64,000 nucleotides of DNA from Lottia gigantea (Eukaryota > Mollusca > Gastropoda > Lottiidae): contig NW_008710566.1 in the NCBI RefSeq assembly GCF_000327385.1, forward strand, positions 116,998-180,997, in the 5' to 3' direction. Within the stretch, counting starts at the first letter, position 1. Every line of letters begins with the position of its first letter. The notes beneath the pieces are model-generated. The model was given only the letters and a program-made list of their open reading frames with translations, had not been told where the DNA came from and made no database searches. Below, one piece after another: positions 1 through 11,500 of the stretch. The position numbers and the translations under genes are program-made.

Positions 1-48
1 AGGGGGGGGGGGGGGTTATAGTCTCTTAGTATACACTGATGTACGTAC

Positions 49-443
49 CTTGATATACTCAATAGAAGAATTGGGGGAAATTATATTTTCCTCGGAGCAA
101 CCAGCATCCAGTAAATTTTCCAATTTGTTACATCTTAGTGACGCTGTGTCGTGAAAATTCTATGATCAAAATAATAGTAATGTGTAAACATAACTTCATA
201 AGCTTTAGAGGATTGGGTGGGGCATAAACGGGTATTTTTCTGATGCTTAATGAAAATCAAAACAGACGAATGTAAATGATAACTGTTGGCCTTCTGTATA
301 AAATCTATTTAATTTTGACAGCTATTGTGTTCCATATAAACTCACCGGCTGCATGCACCATCGACAATCTTTAGAAAAAGAGATACATTCAGAACACGTT
401 TCTCCTTGGCAGATTTGTCCGTTAACACCATTAGACTGAATAA
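49..443 (-). CDS. Integrin beta subunit, N-terminal PSI-domain exons (partial)
   Basis: Integrin beta chains pair with alpha chains as plasma-membrane adhesion receptors. Two exons are clear on the minus strand. Exon 346-443 follows an acceptor (gtgtttcag) and ends at donor gtgagt; it encodes the start of the PSI domain with a CSECISFSKDCRWC motif. Exon 49-143 ends at donor gtacgt and encodes SLRCNKLENLLDAGC followed by an acidic stretch and IEYIK, the usual 'RCD..ENL...GC' second half of the PSI domain. The two exons do not join in frame: the first ends at a codon boundary and the second needs one extra base. A 16-nt (230-245) or 10-nt (230-239) microexon between them restores frame and supplies the loop that other integrins have there. 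The signal-peptide exon lies above 443 and was not found; the I-like domain lies beyond the left edge. The family call is firm; the subunit number is not determinable. Confidence 0.85.
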
Positions 444-559
444 CTGAAACACAAGAACCATGTGATAATGTCCAATTCAAAGACCGATGACTCCAATGAC
501 ACCATAAGAATACCTCAAATTGAACTCTGTCTTTTGGTAATATGAAAATATGGTGTACA

Positions 560-868
560 TCACGTTAGCTTTAAACAATATCAATATTTCATTTTGTATG
601 TTACGTTAGCTTTAAACAATATCAATATTTTATTTTGTACGTCACGTTAGCTTTAAACAATATCAATATTTCATTTTGTATGTCACGTTAGCTTTGAACA
701 ATATCAATATTTTATTTTGTACGTCACGTTAGCTTTAAACAATATCAATATTTCATTTTGTATGTCACGTTAGCTTTGAACAATATCAATATTTTATTTT
801 GTATGTCACGTTAGCTTTAAACAATATCAATATTTCATTTTGTACGTCACGTTAGCTTTAAACAATCC
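560..868. repeat. 41-bp tandem repeat, about 7.5 copies
   Basis: A unit containing acgttagctttaaacaatat recurs every 41 bp (for example acgttag at 603, 644 and 685). Copies differ at only a few positions, so the array is young. It lies upstream of the first visible integrin exon. Confidence 0.9.
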
Positions 869-1435
869 GGTATAGGGTGTCAACGTAGCCTATATTTATT
901 AATTATATGGTTCTAGTGCACTATAACCATTAGTCTAATTACAGTCTAATTAATATCATACGGGAAAGGAGTTAAATACTTTATTGTACATTGTACGATA
1001 TAAGACTCGCAATACATACAGGACGATACAAGACACTCTGTGGTTGCCAGTGACTCAACTACCATCCCTAAGGGGGGTTCGTGCCCCCAGAAACAAAATA
1101 AGTATCCATAATGTTAGCTCACAATATAAAATGGTTTACAAATTATGCTGAATCCTTACAAAGGGCAATATTAAATAGTGTTAAGAGGGGGGGGGGGGGG
1201 GTCCAAACTCATCTAGTTTATTCACTGATGGCCGTTGCAGTTTCCAAATGGCAATATTGTATTACGGTTTAGACACTGGATGCTCATTGCTATCGACTTG
1301 TTGATCTATAGTAATTGTTAAATGACGAAGGAGGAAGAAATACTTCCTTTCGACTGAGTTTAGGTCAACCGACCAGGATGTTATGATTCGATACTTTGCT
1401 CAATACGCCATTAGTCCTATCTTGAAAAGTTAAGC
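869..1435. other. Intergenic or large-intron sequence without recognisable genes
   Basis: No convincing coding exon on either strand. The stretch holds a 13-base run of G at about 1189-1201 and otherwise AT-rich sequence. The integrin 5' exon could lie in this stretch or further up, but I could not identify it. Confidence 0.5.
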
Positions 1436-1749
1436 TTAAAGGGATTGTAAAGAGGTTTTCTAAATGTTTTCATGTGTATCAGGGACACTGATAGCATCAA
1501 TGTGCAACATTTTCTATCAGATGTCTGTAGTTCCTGCAATGCCACTAAGACTATGTGATGATGTGATGACATCACTAATCACAAAAGGCCTTATGTGATG
1601 AAGCATATTCAGTGATTAGTGATGTCATCAAAGAGTCGAATTGCAGGAACCACAGACATCTGCTTGAAAACTGGAATGCTTAAAGTTGATACTATCTGTG
1701 TCTCCGATATACATAAAACATGTAGAAATCCTCTTTACAATCCCTTTAA
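1436..1749. mobile_element. Palindromic MITE family 1, full-length copy
   Basis: Nearly the whole 314 bp is an inverted repeat. The left arm begins ttaaagggattgtaaagagg and the right arm ends with its complement at cctctttacaatccctttaa. The arms carry recognisable blocks (gtgtatcagggacactgatag; gtggttcctgcaattccact; a central gatgacgtcactaatcgc-like hinge). There is no coding capacity, so it is a non-autonomous DNA transposon moved in trans. The same element recurs at about a dozen places in the window. A flanking TA or TTAA target duplication is possible, but the element's own ends obscure it. Confidence 0.85.
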
Positions 1750-3355
1750 TTTCCTTATAGGCTACTAGCTGTCCTGATGAGGATTGTGTATCATATACAC
1801 GTGTCCTCGGCATGAGATGAGTTGTTGTCAAACGGAAAGATGAATAAGCGACATTACGATACAACATTCACCAACCGAGTATTGACGTGAAATAGAAAAT
1901 GAAGTGAGCCTTGCCCAACAACGAACAACATTCAAAATGAAAGTTTGAAGAATCATAACGGGACAGTCCAGCAGAGGTATGAACTCATTAGCCCAAATTA
2001 GGTTTTGGACTCAAAAGCTTAAAGCTTAATGAAACATGGCTTACTAGATCATTTAAGTTCTAGATACTATGGAAACGGAACAAACCTTATAAAAGCTCAA
2101 AGAAGCCAATCTTAATATTCGGGGCTCTGAGCTCAGGAGCTTGAGCTGATTAAGAACTAAGCTTAAAATATATCTTGAACTCAATTTTCATATTGTATAA
2201 GCTAGATTTTTTTTTACACAAAATGAAGATTTTAAGGGGTACAGTCCTTTCCCATCGATATCACTGTTCATGATTAGAATCTGACGTCATGTTTGCATAC
2301 AATTCAAAATACGAGCAGTAATTCAGTAACTGAACAACTTAAATATTATTCTTAACAGTTTCTCTGATGAATAATGGGTCTTTAATATAATAATATAGTA
2401 TATTCAAGTATATTGAACCAATTCTTGCCGCGTGAATCAGACCAGGGCTTGTTAGAGAAGTTCTACTTCTAGAATTACTTTAGGCCTACTTACGATTTAA
2501 ACCAAAACAAACTACGATTCCAAACGACCACATTTTCAGTGTTTTTCTCTGCAATGAGCATTGAAATATCCAAAAAATAATTCTATACTGTCACCAAAAT
2601 ATACTCATTGCCTTTACTCATTTTCCGGATTCAAATAATTCCGCTATTTACACCAAAATTTTATATCATCTTAACTCGCGTTTCTCCAGTGCGTAAGAAA
2701 GTTATGATAAATGCTTCTTTGATAATCGAGAATCACATTTTAGACATTAGAATGATTTAGACAGCCATATCTTATCACACACATGCCGTTGAAATTTCCG
2801 CTTGCAGGTGCGTCGAGTCAATACAATGATATCTTTAATTATTATCAGGGACTGGATAATCGTGTCAACTACATAGACGTTACCCTCAAGTCTTTTTCGC
2901 GTTTTCTCGATCATTATTTGACAGCTGTAATTTTGAACGAATTAGGAAGGATTTTGCTTCTGACTTATCTGCATGTTATTGAGCAATTAAAGACTGAAAA
3001 CACTATGCAGTGTACAGTGAGGAAATTTATTTTTCTATTCCTAGATGTCGTAGCATCTCACTGTCACAAAATTTAATCAAATCAATAAACGGTTTTGATT
3101 TTCTTAATTGTAGACGAACCAGACGTTTGTATTCATTCTGAAAAGTGTAAGAACTGGTGCCAATGAGCCAAGATTAAGCGTGGAAATTAACTACATCATT
3201 TTAATGGATTGCAAAACAGTAAAATGGACAAAATTCTTATCAAAAAGATGACCAATTGTCCACTCCCCATTTTACCCAGCCTGTTCACGTGTCGAGATAA
3301 CGATATCGTATCCAATATTTAACGGTTTGAAATTTTTCATCAATCTTTACTGAAG
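1750..3355. other. Intergenic region between integrin and MRH gene
   Basis: AT-rich with short open frames only (the longest, 2783-3076 +, has no family resemblance and no flanking splice signals). It probably holds the promoter of the MRH-domain gene immediately before 3356. No RNA gene was recognised. Confidence 0.5.
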
Positions 3356-3531
3356 ATGGAGTCAATACGGGTAGTTTTAGTGTTCTGTGTACTGGCCATC
3401 ACTGCTTCCTGTGCCAGTGTTTATGGTGATTTTCCATTAAAACCATGTAAAGCTAACAGTACGTGTTCTTGTACGAACGTAGACGGGTATTACGATCTGC
3501 ACCCTTTAGCTAACAACAACAATACACCACA
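3356..3531 (+). CDS. Alternative first coding exon A of the MRH gene
   Basis: ATG, a hydrophobic signal peptide (MESIRVVLVFCVLAI...), then STCSCTNVDGYYDLHPLAN, ending CA|gtaagt. It is a divergent duplicate of the exon at 3873-4045, which has STCSCTNSQGYIDLHPVAN and ends CA|gtacgt in the same phase. Both can splice to 4370. Because each carries an initiator and signal peptide, they can only be alternative starts, or one is a leftover of tandem duplication. Confidence 0.75.
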
Positions 3532-6500
3532 GTAAGTAAGGAGGTTTTCTGACGTCATCTCCGGTTTAAGGCATTCTATAGTGACAGATCAAACTATTTG
3601 AGTTTTGACGTCATCAATACCGACAGAAGTCTGTTATATTTAAATATAGGCCCAACACACTTTTCTTGGTGGGGGTATTGTTGGTGAAATAGAGGCTAAA
3701 ATCGATATCGAATTGGGTCATCCAACTCTACCTTTAATTCATGGGTCTTGGGGGTGAAACAGACTGTAATAAATAGTTTAGGTCATTATATCGACCTTCC
3801 CTTTAAGGACAGATAAATAAATCGATAAACAAGATAACAGTTTGGTAGTCAGATGATAAATTTAGACACAAGATGAACATCTTGTTACTGTGTTATTTTG
3901 GAATATACCTAGTTTCCACTATCAGTGGGGATCCTTTCACCCCTCGTCCTCTGGACCAATGTGACCCGGACTCGACCTGCTCCTGTACCAACAGCCAGGG
4001 CTACATAGATTTACACCCCGTGGCTAATAGTGATCGAAAACCACAGTACGTTACTTATTTTGATTTACTACAATATACGATTAATATAATTTTGTTCATG
4101 GTTAAGAGCTTTTCTAGATGAACCTTTGAAAAAAGCAACTATACGTCAACATAAGCAGAAAAGTAGGACTAAAAAATCAATTTAATTCTTAGGCTAATCC
4201 CGGGGAGAAAAAAAAGGCACACAAAAGTCCATTTCATTTCATTAAATCAATCAATCAGGTACAGAACAGTAGGACAAAATAAATCAATTTCATTTCATTA
4301 ATTCAATAAGGTGCAAAACGGTACCTCCATTTCTAACAATTTCAGTGCGTCTTTTTAATGTATTTTTAGTTTCACCAACGTACAAGATACCCGAGGTACT
4401 TTTAGCTATTCCTATAATCCTTGCTATGGTTTTGATGAAGGTGGATCAGGCTGCACCGACGCTGCGGTAAGTTGCTCTTCCCGCACTCATATCTGAATGC
4501 TTTCACGCCGTGTGATTAGCTTTTTAAGATCTTGTGGAAATATTTGAATTCTAACTGTTTATCTGGAAACGTTTGATTGGTTGTTATTGTGACTGCAATA
4601 AGATCAACGAAATAGAGTTATTTTACAGTAATGATTGTCGCAGGTTCGACCATTCAAATTAACTGACTAGAATAACAGCTTGTTGCATCAAGGGTCGACT
4701 TCAAAAACTCCTACACCCTTGACAAAGCATGATTACCCATGTTATATTGCTTCTTTGAACGCAGAACTTCAATGATATAATTCATGTATTGTCCTATTTC
4801 CAGATTTGTCAGAAAGATTTGCAAACTGGTCAGTATTTTGCTCTAGGCTATGCTAATTCCATGGTGTCTATTTCCGATTCAGAATACGGCCTTATATTCC
4901 AATACACTGCACAGACAGACAAAAATAGGTAATGGAAAATACATACCATCTTATATACGAGCCTGTTCTGACATTATTTCAATGCCTCATTGCACACTTC
5001 ATGGCGTTCCTCGTCCTCATTCGACCAAATTGGAGAAGAAAAGTAAGGCGTAAAACTCCATTTCATTTCATTACCAGTCGAAGTACAAAAATACGGAAAT
5101 TAAGCTCCATTATTATTCGGGGGGTTAACGTCAGCGATGCAGGGCATGGCAACTATTTTGAAACACCTGATACCAATTCAGGTTTTACATAGATAAAAAT
5201 GCTTATTTGATAAATTTATCAGAATTATTACATTCTATATCAAGTTCAAGCATAGATATTTCGTTCCGTTTTTTTACGGTGGGCTACTTCTCGCATTCAA
5301 GATTTATCAAGCATGAATAACGAATCATGTTAACCCATATTTGTGTTTGTTTTGTTCCAGGACAGCTGAAATCATTCTGCAATGCGATCCGAGTAAGGAA
5401 GGTGAGCTGAAATTCCAAAATGAAGGTCCACCGTTATATTACGTAAGTATACATAGTTGCTGTTGTTCTTAGCAGTCATAGACATTTTGTAAGTATGTTG
5501 TTGCTGTCTCGTGGTTCCGCAGACTCTGATATATATGTACTTTCAGCGACTTTGATTTTGTTCTCATTTCAGTATTTCAATTTATACTCCAAATACGCAT
5601 GTGCAGAAAAGCCTTCGACTTCCGGTTCAACACGACCACCAACCCCAGCCCACCATATACATTCAGATCCCAAGCCTGGTCATCATTCCCGACCTCCTTT
5701 TAGACCAACTCCAACCAAGCCTGGTCGACACTCCAGACATCCAAGACCAACCAAACATCATGGACATCACACAAACCCGACCCAAGACCCGACCACATCA
5801 GTTCCATTGAAGATATTTGGTTGGCCAGCTGTAACCATCCTGTTATTGGGTATTCTGTAAGTAGACTCTATCTTTTCACTAGGATCGGGGGGTTATTGCG
5901 ATCGCCTACATACTCATCTGGTGAATTGAGGCTTTTGTGGCCTAGATACGGTCTTTCGTGAAGCATTGTGACTGTGATGCTTCAATTTCAATATAGCTTG
6001 AGATGAAACCGTCGGATTTACCGGATGGACTGCCATGGAAAAAATGTCTATATGAAACCTTTTGGGTAGAAAAATGAATCGAGGCCCGTGTGCTATAGGC
6101 CGTTGTGCACTTTAAAACCCCTTCGACGTTCCTTGAAGCTCCCGCATAATCTCCTCTCTTGATGTATATTGATCGATCAAAACTACGTCCTCGAAGTTAC
6201 CTTGTGGAGGAATCAAGGGCAACTGTAGCCTAGGCCTACTGGTTCGCAATTGATCATATTGACATTGTCAACAAATGCCTCTTAGTTTGTCTGCTAGTGA
6301 AGCCGCTATATTAAGATTATTAAGGGTGTATGAGTCGGCATAGTGAAACTAGACTTTGATCAATCAAGTACTCAAGACCAATGGTTTTGAAGAGCTATCA
6401 CTATCTCGCCTTTACACCATTCACGTTTCTATTTTCCAGGATTATGGTGACTATTTTATGTGGTCTTATTATTTTTGGATTATGTCTTTTTTCTTCCAAG

Positions 6501-6605
6501 TTCAGCTCTTCCAAGACACCAGGGCACAAAACTGAGCTGGGGCAAAATGTCAATTCTAAATACACTAGAAATTCCGACAAGGAATTTTTAAAGAACGACT
6601 TTTAG
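3356..6605 (+). CDS. Type I membrane protein with one MRH (mannose-6-phosphate receptor homology) domain
   Basis: Resembles the lumenal repeats of cation-independent and cation-dependent M6P receptors, which sort lysosomal enzymes. Exons: 3873-4045 (ATG start), 4370-4466, 4804-4928, 5361-5442, 5573-5856, 6440-6605; all junctions GT-AG and in frame, 308 residues. A second first exon, 3356-3531, has its own ATG, signal peptide and identical splice phase, giving a 309-residue alternative. Layout: signal peptide ~1-19; MRH domain ~25-170 with STCSC, (I/Y)DLHP(V/L)A, SYNPC, AAICQ, an IILQCD strand and a final SKYAC; a Pro/His/Thr-rich stalk ~173-233; one long hydrophobic segment ~238-268 split by the last intron; a short hydrophilic tail. 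An R before the IILQC strand and an NEGPP..Y stretch occupy the usual sugar-contact positions, so ligand binding is possible but unproven. An endosomal or Golgi location is inferred from the family. Confidence 0.8.
4205..4336 (+). repeat. SINE 3'-tail units upstream of the MRH exon at 4370
   Basis: Two and a half tail units (acaaaagtccatttcatttc; ggacaaaataaatcaatttc; a degenerate third ending ccatttc at about 4334) match the 3' tail of the SINE at 53141. They are in the sense orientation and end about 35-55 bp before the acceptor of exon 4370-4466. Confidence 0.75.
5030..5076 (+). repeat. SINE 3'-tail fragment
   Basis: Contains agaaaagtaaggcgtaaaac followed by tccatttcatttcatta, matching the SINE tail, within the intron after 4928. 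It is in gene sense but about 290 bp from the next acceptor (5361). Confidence 0.75.
5953..6110 (+). mobile_element. 158-bp SINE-related segment, copy 1
   Basis: Runs from ctttcgtgaagcattgtgac to ggccgttgtgcac inside the last intron of the MRH gene. A second copy at 7346-7503 has the same length and differs at only two positions by my reading. The motif catggaaaaaa...gtgtgctata..gtgcac resembles the body of the SINE family at 10040 and 11270, so this is probably a fragment or relative of that SINE. Confidence 0.7.
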
Positions 6606-6723
6606 ATTACACCAATATAATTCTTTATTTTTATATACATCTGATATATTAGTTGATATTCTCATAAAAGGAGGGGGGGGGGGGGCAATACCAATTTTTG
6701 TGTAGTTAAATTTACTCTTTACA
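6606..6723 (+). other. 3' flank of the MRH gene with poly-G run
   Basis: Immediately after the stop at 6605. It contains a run of 13 G residues at about 6672-6684. Possible poly(A) signals lie further on (ATTAAA near 7048; AATAAA near 7214), so the 3' UTR may extend several hundred bases. Confidence 0.4.
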
Positions 6724-6965
6724 GTAAAGGGACAGATTCGATCAGTTGATCAATCGTACCTTAAGTCTCGGAAACAGAAATTTTTTTTAGCTAAGCTAAC
6801 CAGTAATAGTGTTTACAGCTCACCTTCAAAATTTGAGACTTCAAATCCATGTGTGTTCAGAATTATCCGCGCTTTAAAATTAAAATGACGACTCGTCTTT
6901 TCTTGAGACTCTATAATATATAAACAAGACAAATCTTGTTTTCAAACTCCCCCCTTCAAATTGTC
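6724..6965. mobile_element. MITE family 2, truncated copy
   Basis: Begins taaagggacagattcgatca and contains family blocks: cttaagtctcggaaacag, agctaagctaaccagtaata, tcaaatccatgtgtgttcag, gacgactcgtcttttcttga. The family's full copies have AAAGGGACA...-type ends in inverted orientation; this copy lacks the distal end. Confidence 0.7.
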
Positions 6966-7345
6966 GCACTCCCACTTCAACTAGGGTACTATGTGCAATA
7001 TTTATATCGTTTTAAAGCCACTTTGTTCAGTAATTTTAGATTGTTATTAAAACCACTGTGTACAGTATTATTATGTGTTATTAAAAGAGTTTGAAGTTAA
7101 TCCTCGTTTTTTTAAAAAAAATAGTATGATCTATCCGAAACATGACGTGTCGGCAGTATTGGATAATCTTTTAAAGCTACCAATACGTAGCAAGCAAAAA
7201 GCTTATACTAGCCTAATAAAATGTGTATTTAAAATGCTGTAGGTGAAATCCATTAAAAACTGTATTCAATTATTGACTATGAATGTCATAAGAGAAAATG
7301 CTAATATACTGCAGATAAAAAGAAGAACTATACAGAAACTTACAA

Positions 7346-7503
7346 CTTTCGTGAAGTATTGTGACTGTGATGCTTCAATTTCAATATAGCTTGAGATGAA
7401 ACCGTCGGATTTACCGGATGGACTGCCATGGAAAAAACGTCTATATGAAACCTTTTGGGTAGAAAAATGAATCGAGGCCCGTGTGCTATAGGCCGTTGTG
7501 CAC
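7346..7503 (+). mobile_element. 158-bp SINE-related segment, copy 2
   Basis: Near-identical copy (two differences in 158 bp by eye) of 5953-6110, with flush boundaries and unrelated flanks. This indicates a very recent duplication or gene conversion. Confidence 0.75.
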
Positions 7504-7983
7504 AAAGCAAATATTCAAATTCCTGAAGGAAATATCAGGCAATCATTTACCTGATTGTAAAGAGAAGGTCTTTGGAAACCTAATGGCAAATAAATAACAG
7601 AAACCAAGGGATGACCTCGATAAACAAACCCGAAACCATGGTAGAAAACAATAAAAAAGAGAGAAAAAGTGATTGAGTGAAAATATATACGCATTCCGAG
7701 GAATTAAACCCAAAAATTTACAATCGGTTAGAACATTTTCGGATTGAAAAACATTGAATTATTTGGACAAAATTGTTGATTTTTGCTCAGTTAGATACGA
7801 TCGAGTAATTTCGAAAAAACTGTAGCTCCAAGGTTTTGAATGTACCGTCTGATTAGACCAATTATCAGCTATCAGTGTAAATCAGGTTGAACTTAATCAG
7901 TTGTTGCTAAACATAGTACGGGATCTTTCAAGGTATGCCTGGAGTCCGAAAGTGTCGGAAAACTTAAATAGTGTTAGCAGTCT

Positions 7984-8292
7984 TAAAGGGACACATTCGC
8001 ATTTTTTTTTACCAATTGTATCATAGTCTCAGAAACGGGACTTTTTTTTTAGCTAAGCCAATCAGTAAAAGTGTTCATAGCTCACCGTCGAATCAAATCC
8101 ATGCGTGCCCAGAATTATCCGCGTTTGAAAGTTAACAAGACGAGGCGAGAAAAGACATATAGATAGGACGTGAAATTTATAGTTTGGCGATTTTTGAAGG
8201 AATTCTGCGATTTTCGTACTTTTGATACTTCTGAAGGCTATTTACATATATTCAAGACTGAAATAAACCCTCTAAAATCTGCCCCTTTAACT
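7984..8292. mobile_element. MITE family 2, full-length copy
   Basis: Starts ttaaagggacacattcgcat and ends tctgcccctttaa, giving imperfect terminal inverted repeats. The interior has cagaaacgggactttttttt, agctaagccaatcagtaaaa, a GACGAGGCGAG hinge and ttcaagactgaaataaaccc. There is no protein-coding capacity. It lies about 290 bp upstream of the Tra2 start codon, so it may lie within that gene's promoter region. Confidence 0.75.
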
Positions 8293-8576
8293 ATTCGGGA
8301 TCTTTCCGACTTGACTAAAATACAATGTCCAGTTTGGTTTGGGGGCAATTTGACTAATTTTATACTCTCAAACAAAAAGTGTCGCTAAATAGTCTTGATT
8401 TTCATGACAGCATTGCTGAATGCAGCTGCCATAGACAAGACTGGATAATATTTCTACTTTGTTAGCATTTTTGTTTGGAGATTATTTCGAATCTGTGCGT
8501 GTTTCCGCCATATTTGTAGAAATAACGATCACTTCTGTACCAAAGTTGAGAAGTTTCACAAAAGACAGCCACCAAA

Positions 8577-11500
8577 ATGAGCGACCGAGAGGTAAGAGAT
8601 CGAATATTGATGCTGAAATTCAAAGCATTAAATGAATCTGGAAACTGATTTCTTTATTTTGTATTCTTGCTGCCTTTTTGACTGGATATGGCGACTGATA
8701 TTTCTTTGTTTACATTTCATTTGTCTCTTTGATTTACATTTAGAATTAAGCGAGTCTGCCTGTGACTTGCACCACTCCGGTTTCTATTTCATTAGTCCGT
8801 ACAGCCAAGATATCTTGATCACTTGCAGGGCCCATAGTTGATTCACAGCAGCGTCTTTATTTTTGTCAGTATGTTGTGTGATTTTAAAGGGCTCTTTATT
8901 CGGTCTAATCTAATGAAAACTTCACTTGTTTTGTATTCTATCAGTTCACACTAGGTCTAGTGATATCTTAATATTTCCTTTTCAGAATGGTGCTTCCCCA
9001 GCAAGATCTGTTATCAAATCTGAGAGTGGTGGATCTCGAAGATCTAAGTCAGCCAGTAGATCCAGGTCACGATCTAGGTCACCAAGGAGAAGTAACAGAA
9101 GAAAATATTCTAGATCAAGGTATTGTAACCTTATTCCACAATATGAGCCATATAAATTGGTACCGTTCTGGTAGTTCAATATGAAATACTTGCATTATGG
9201 CCTAAGCTTTATCATTCTGCACCTGACATTTTTAACCACAAACATTGCTTTGTCATTTTTCTAAAATTGTGTCTGCAACTATTTTGTAGCTTGCATTGTA
9301 ATATTAATCAGTAAGCTTTCTGCCAGTCTACAATAGGCCTACTTAATCAAGAATAGAACTTCTTTGAGTGGAACTTCCTCAAGTGGATAATGAATTACTG
9401 GACACCAGGAAGCATTGCTAACAATTACTTACCTTGCTACATTTCGACAAATGTAGTGTTGTCTTTATCAAGCAATGATATAACTGTTATTTTTTTTAGG
9501 TCAAGGAGCAGAAGTCGAAGGTATTCCCGCTCTCGTTCCCGATCACCACCACCAAAATACAGGAGACGTAGATAGTAAGTTGGTTATCCCAAATCTAAAC
9601 AGCATTATTTTAGTCTGTCTATAATGGCCTAATCTAGTGCTGAAAAGTTAAAAGATTGCGTTAAATTTGATTTAATTACATTTTATAAGCAAATCTCATT
9701 TCATTTTATTTACAAGGTTAAAGATGGGTTCCCTTATTTTCATTTATGAAAATGAAAATGCTAATACTTATATGATCGGAAAGTAGAGGTGTTCTAATGA
9801 CTTGAAAAATTAGAAGCAGCAGCAGAATTCCAATGAGTGACTGATAAAGAAAGGTCTAATAGTTTTTTTTTGTTTATCCAGACTGGTTGGTTAAAATTCT
9901 TAATGATATGCAATGAGAACATAATGATATGATTCAGAATATATGATAATTCATTAGAAACACCAATTAATCAAATAGTTTGCTCAATTTGACACTAAAA
10001 AATAAGGAAACCCATCTTTTAATGCAGAAGGCAATAAGTGTCTTGAAGCTGTCTATTCCTCCTGTTAGTGATGCAGGTAAGAGGGACTGACATGGAAAAA
10101 GCGTGTGCTACAATCTGTGCACACAATCCCTCGACAGTTGGAAATCAAAAAGGAGCAGGCTAATGTTGCTGTCCTGGCAAAATTTCCCTCATGGCACCCT
10201 GCATGGCGTTGCCTGTCTTCATTAGCCCACAAGGTGCAGAATGGCACCCTGCATGGCGTTGCCTGTCTTCATTAGCCCACAAGGTGCAGAAAAGTAGGAC
10301 GTAAAACACTATTCATTTCATTTCGAAGCTGTCTAATGCAATATAATGGTAAATTTGTTATTTTGTAGCTCAAGAAGTAGAAGTCGATCGCGATCACCAA
10401 GAAGATACAGAAAGAGATTTAACAGACGTGGTAGAAGTCGAAGCCATTCACCAATGTCAACCCGTCGTAGACATGATGGCAACAGAGTAAGTGGTTTTTA
10501 ACTGTTTATAAATGATATTATTTTAAGTTTCTGTTTATTGATGTATTTCCTCATGTAAAGAATTCATTAGCTGCAACCAATGTTTTTCCAGTATCTTTTG
10601 AATTTTGGGTTTTGCTTTGCTTTTCATTCTTGGCAGTGCTTGTATATATTCTTGATTGTTTTTCAGGATGATCCAGAGCCTACATCATGTTTAGGAATAT
10701 TTGGATTGAGTTTGAATACACAAGAGAGAGAATTAAGAGATGTATTCGGTAGATGTGGATCCGTGGACCAAGTACAGATAGTTTATGACAGACAAAGTGG
10801 AAGATCACGAGGCTTTGCTTTTATATATTTTAAATCAGTAGAGGATGCAATTGAGGTAGATTTTTAGTAACTAAATAAACTGTTCAGTACATTAGGCAGG
10901 GGTACAAATTGTTTCTTCAACACTTGGCTTAGTCACTTTGGCATTCATTCCCATTTTGAATGAATTTAGCATATTTTATGTTAGTGACATCATCAAACAC
11001 TTTAGTGGAATTGCAAGAACCACACGTCTGATTGGAATGGTGAATATTGATGCTATCAGTGTCCCTGATACACATAAGAATTACTTAATTATAGGCTAAA
11101 GAAAGGTGTACTGGAATGGAGATAGATGGGAGGAGAATTCGGGTTGATTATTCTATAACCCACAGAGCTCATACACCTACCCCTGGTATCTATCTTGGCA
11201 AACCTACAGAACCATCATCGTAAGTATTCTTCCTACTCCTGATCAGTGAGCACACATACTTTGCTGGTAGGAGGAAGTGATATTGAAAAAGCGTCTAGCC
11301 GTTTGTATGAGACAATAAACTCTGGCCCCATGTGCTGCAGACTGTGCATGTTGAAGACCCCCTCACCAGTTGGAAATCGAAAAAGAGCCTAATATATTGC
11401 AGAGATTCAAGGTGTTCACCTCTTTATCATTTCACTAATGAAGAAAATTTCTTTTGCAGACGTTATCGATCACCGTCTCCATATAACCGTGGTTACAAGA

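Noticed and set aside
2783-3076. 97-codon plus-strand open frame
   Set aside because: No domain, no splice-compatible neighbours and AT-rich composition; likely chance.
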